The notes beneath the pieces are model-generated. The model worked only from the letters and a program-made list of their open reading frames with translations, did not search any database and was not told the origin of the DNA. A stretch of DNA of 6,068 nt from an uncultured Peptococcaceae bacterium (GTDB taxonomy: Bacteria; Bacillota; Peptococcia; Peptococcales; Peptococcaceae). Positions within the stretch are counted from its first letter, which is position 1; each line of letters begins with the position of its first letter. The position numbers and the translations under genes were made by a program. The stretch covers positions 1 through 6,068 of the forward strand of contig CALJRU010000009.1 in the NCBI GenBank assembly GCA_937976375.1, in the 5' to 3' direction. This document shows, one piece after another, positions 5,797-6,068 of the stretch.

Positions 5797-5844
5797 TCGA
5801 TGTATTATACTGAAAGTATAGCACTACGATACATCGAAAGTCAA
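5797..5844 (-). promoter_or_regulatory. padR promoter overlapped by inverted repeats (likely operator)
   Basis: On the minus strand TTGACT (5844-5839) and TATACT (5820-5815) are 18 bases apart. Two inverted repeats cover this promoter. One has perfect 9-base arms, TCGATGTAT (5797-5805) and ATACATCGA (5829-5837). The other is TATACT-GAA-AGTATA (5806-5820), which includes the -10 box. The two are offset by about four bases, not concentric. Binding of a PadR dimer here would block RNA polymerase, the usual autoregulatory mode of the family. The leader to the ATG at 5769 is roughly 40 bases. Confidence 0.65.
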
Positions 5845-5868
5845 TATATTGAAGTCTTCCTGAATTGC

Positions 5869-5907
5869 AAAAAAAGGCACCCTGAATCAAGATCGGATCA
5901 GGGTGCC
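5869..5907 (-). terminator. Second (distal) intrinsic terminator after the 5S rRNA gene
   Basis: Ten-base arms GGCACCCTGA (5876-5885) and TCAGGGTGCC (5898-5907) flank a 12-base loop. On the minus strand the stem is followed by seven T (5875-5869). It lies only 34 bases past the first terminator with no gene between, so it is a back-up terminator that insulates the padR unit from rRNA transcription. Confidence 0.88.
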
Positions 5908-5941
5908 CTTTCTAGGTAGGATCTCTGCTTTTCGACACAAC

Positions 5942-5971
5942 AAAAAAGCACTCCGCATAACTGCGGAGTGC
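5942..5971 (-). terminator. First intrinsic terminator after the 5S rRNA gene
   Basis: Nine-base GC-rich arms GCACTCCGC (5948-5956) and GCGGAGTGC (5963-5971) flank a 6-base loop. On the minus strand the stem is followed by six T (5947-5942). It begins about 12 bases past the 3' end of the 5S rRNA and ends the rRNA operon. Confidence 0.9.
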
Positions 5972-5982
5972 CTTTCATCCTA

Positions 5983-6068
5983 TCCTGGCAATGACCTATC
6001 TTCCCAGCAAAAAAGTAGCAAGTATTGTCGGCGCTGAAGGGCTTAACTTCTGTGTTCGGGATGGTTAC
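5983..6068 (-). rRNA. rrf: 5S ribosomal RNA, 3' part, cut by the window edge
   Basis: The minus strand reads a conserved 5S core: ACCATCCCGAACACAGAAG, then GTTAAGCCCTTCAGCGCCGA, and then GCTGGGAAGATAGGTC close to the 3' end, finishing near GCCAGG. About 85 of the usual ~115-120 bases are present; the 5' third lies beyond the right edge. The exact 3' end is uncertain by a few bases, because its pairing partner at the 5' end is missing. Two terminators follow at once, so this is the last gene of an rRNA operon transcribed leftwards. Confidence 0.93.

Noticed and set aside
1..6068. CRISPR array, insertion sequence or prophage elements
   Set aside because: No regularly spaced repeats, transposase or integrase motifs, or terminal inverted repeats with target duplications were seen on reading both strands.

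Overview
The window looks like chromosomal DNA from a low- to mid-GC bacterium of the Bacillota type. Evidence: strong GGAGG-type ribosome binding sites, intrinsic terminators with T-runs, AT-rich intergenic DNA, and a PadR/DUF2812 gene pair. The anaerobic-style taurine genes would fit a gut or other anaerobic member, possibly a Negativicute or clostridial relative. That lineage is a guess; the sequence does not fix it. Every gene I can support is on the minus strand, so transcription runs from right to left.

From right to left: (1) the 3' part of a 5S rRNA gene enters from the right edge (about 5983-6068), followed by two intrinsic terminators in tandem; (2) a PadR-family regulator with its own promoter, nested in inverted repeats, overlaps the gene for a two-TM DUF2812 protein; (3) about 480 bases of AT-rich intergenic DNA hold candidate promoters, a palindromic operator-like site and a leader stem-loop; (4) xsc (sulfoacetaldehyde acetyltransferase), an unrecognised 182-residue protein with a clustered-cysteine motif, and tpa (taurine:pyruvate aminotransferase) form an apparent operon ended by a strong terminator; (5) a small two-TM membrane protein has its own near-consensus promoter, and a long imperfect hairpin lies beyond it at the left edge.

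Together Tpa and Xsc make the core of taurine dissimilation. Tpa moves the amino group of taurine to pyruvate, giving L-alanine and sulfoacetaldehyde. Xsc (ThDP-dependent) cleaves sulfoacetaldehyde with phosphate to acetyl phosphate and sulfite. Acetyl phosphate can yield ATP through acetate kinase, and sulfite is available as an electron acceptor. Alanine dehydrogenase, acetate kinase, a taurine transporter and a sulfite reductase are not in the window.

The least explained part is the middle gene of the operon. It lies between the two pathway enzymes, is six bases from tpa, and has a C-x4-C-x2-C-x3-C cluster. It is preceded by an intercistronic stretch with two stem-loops. It is the best candidate here for an undescribed component of taurine or sulfite metabolism, but nothing in the sequence gives its function.
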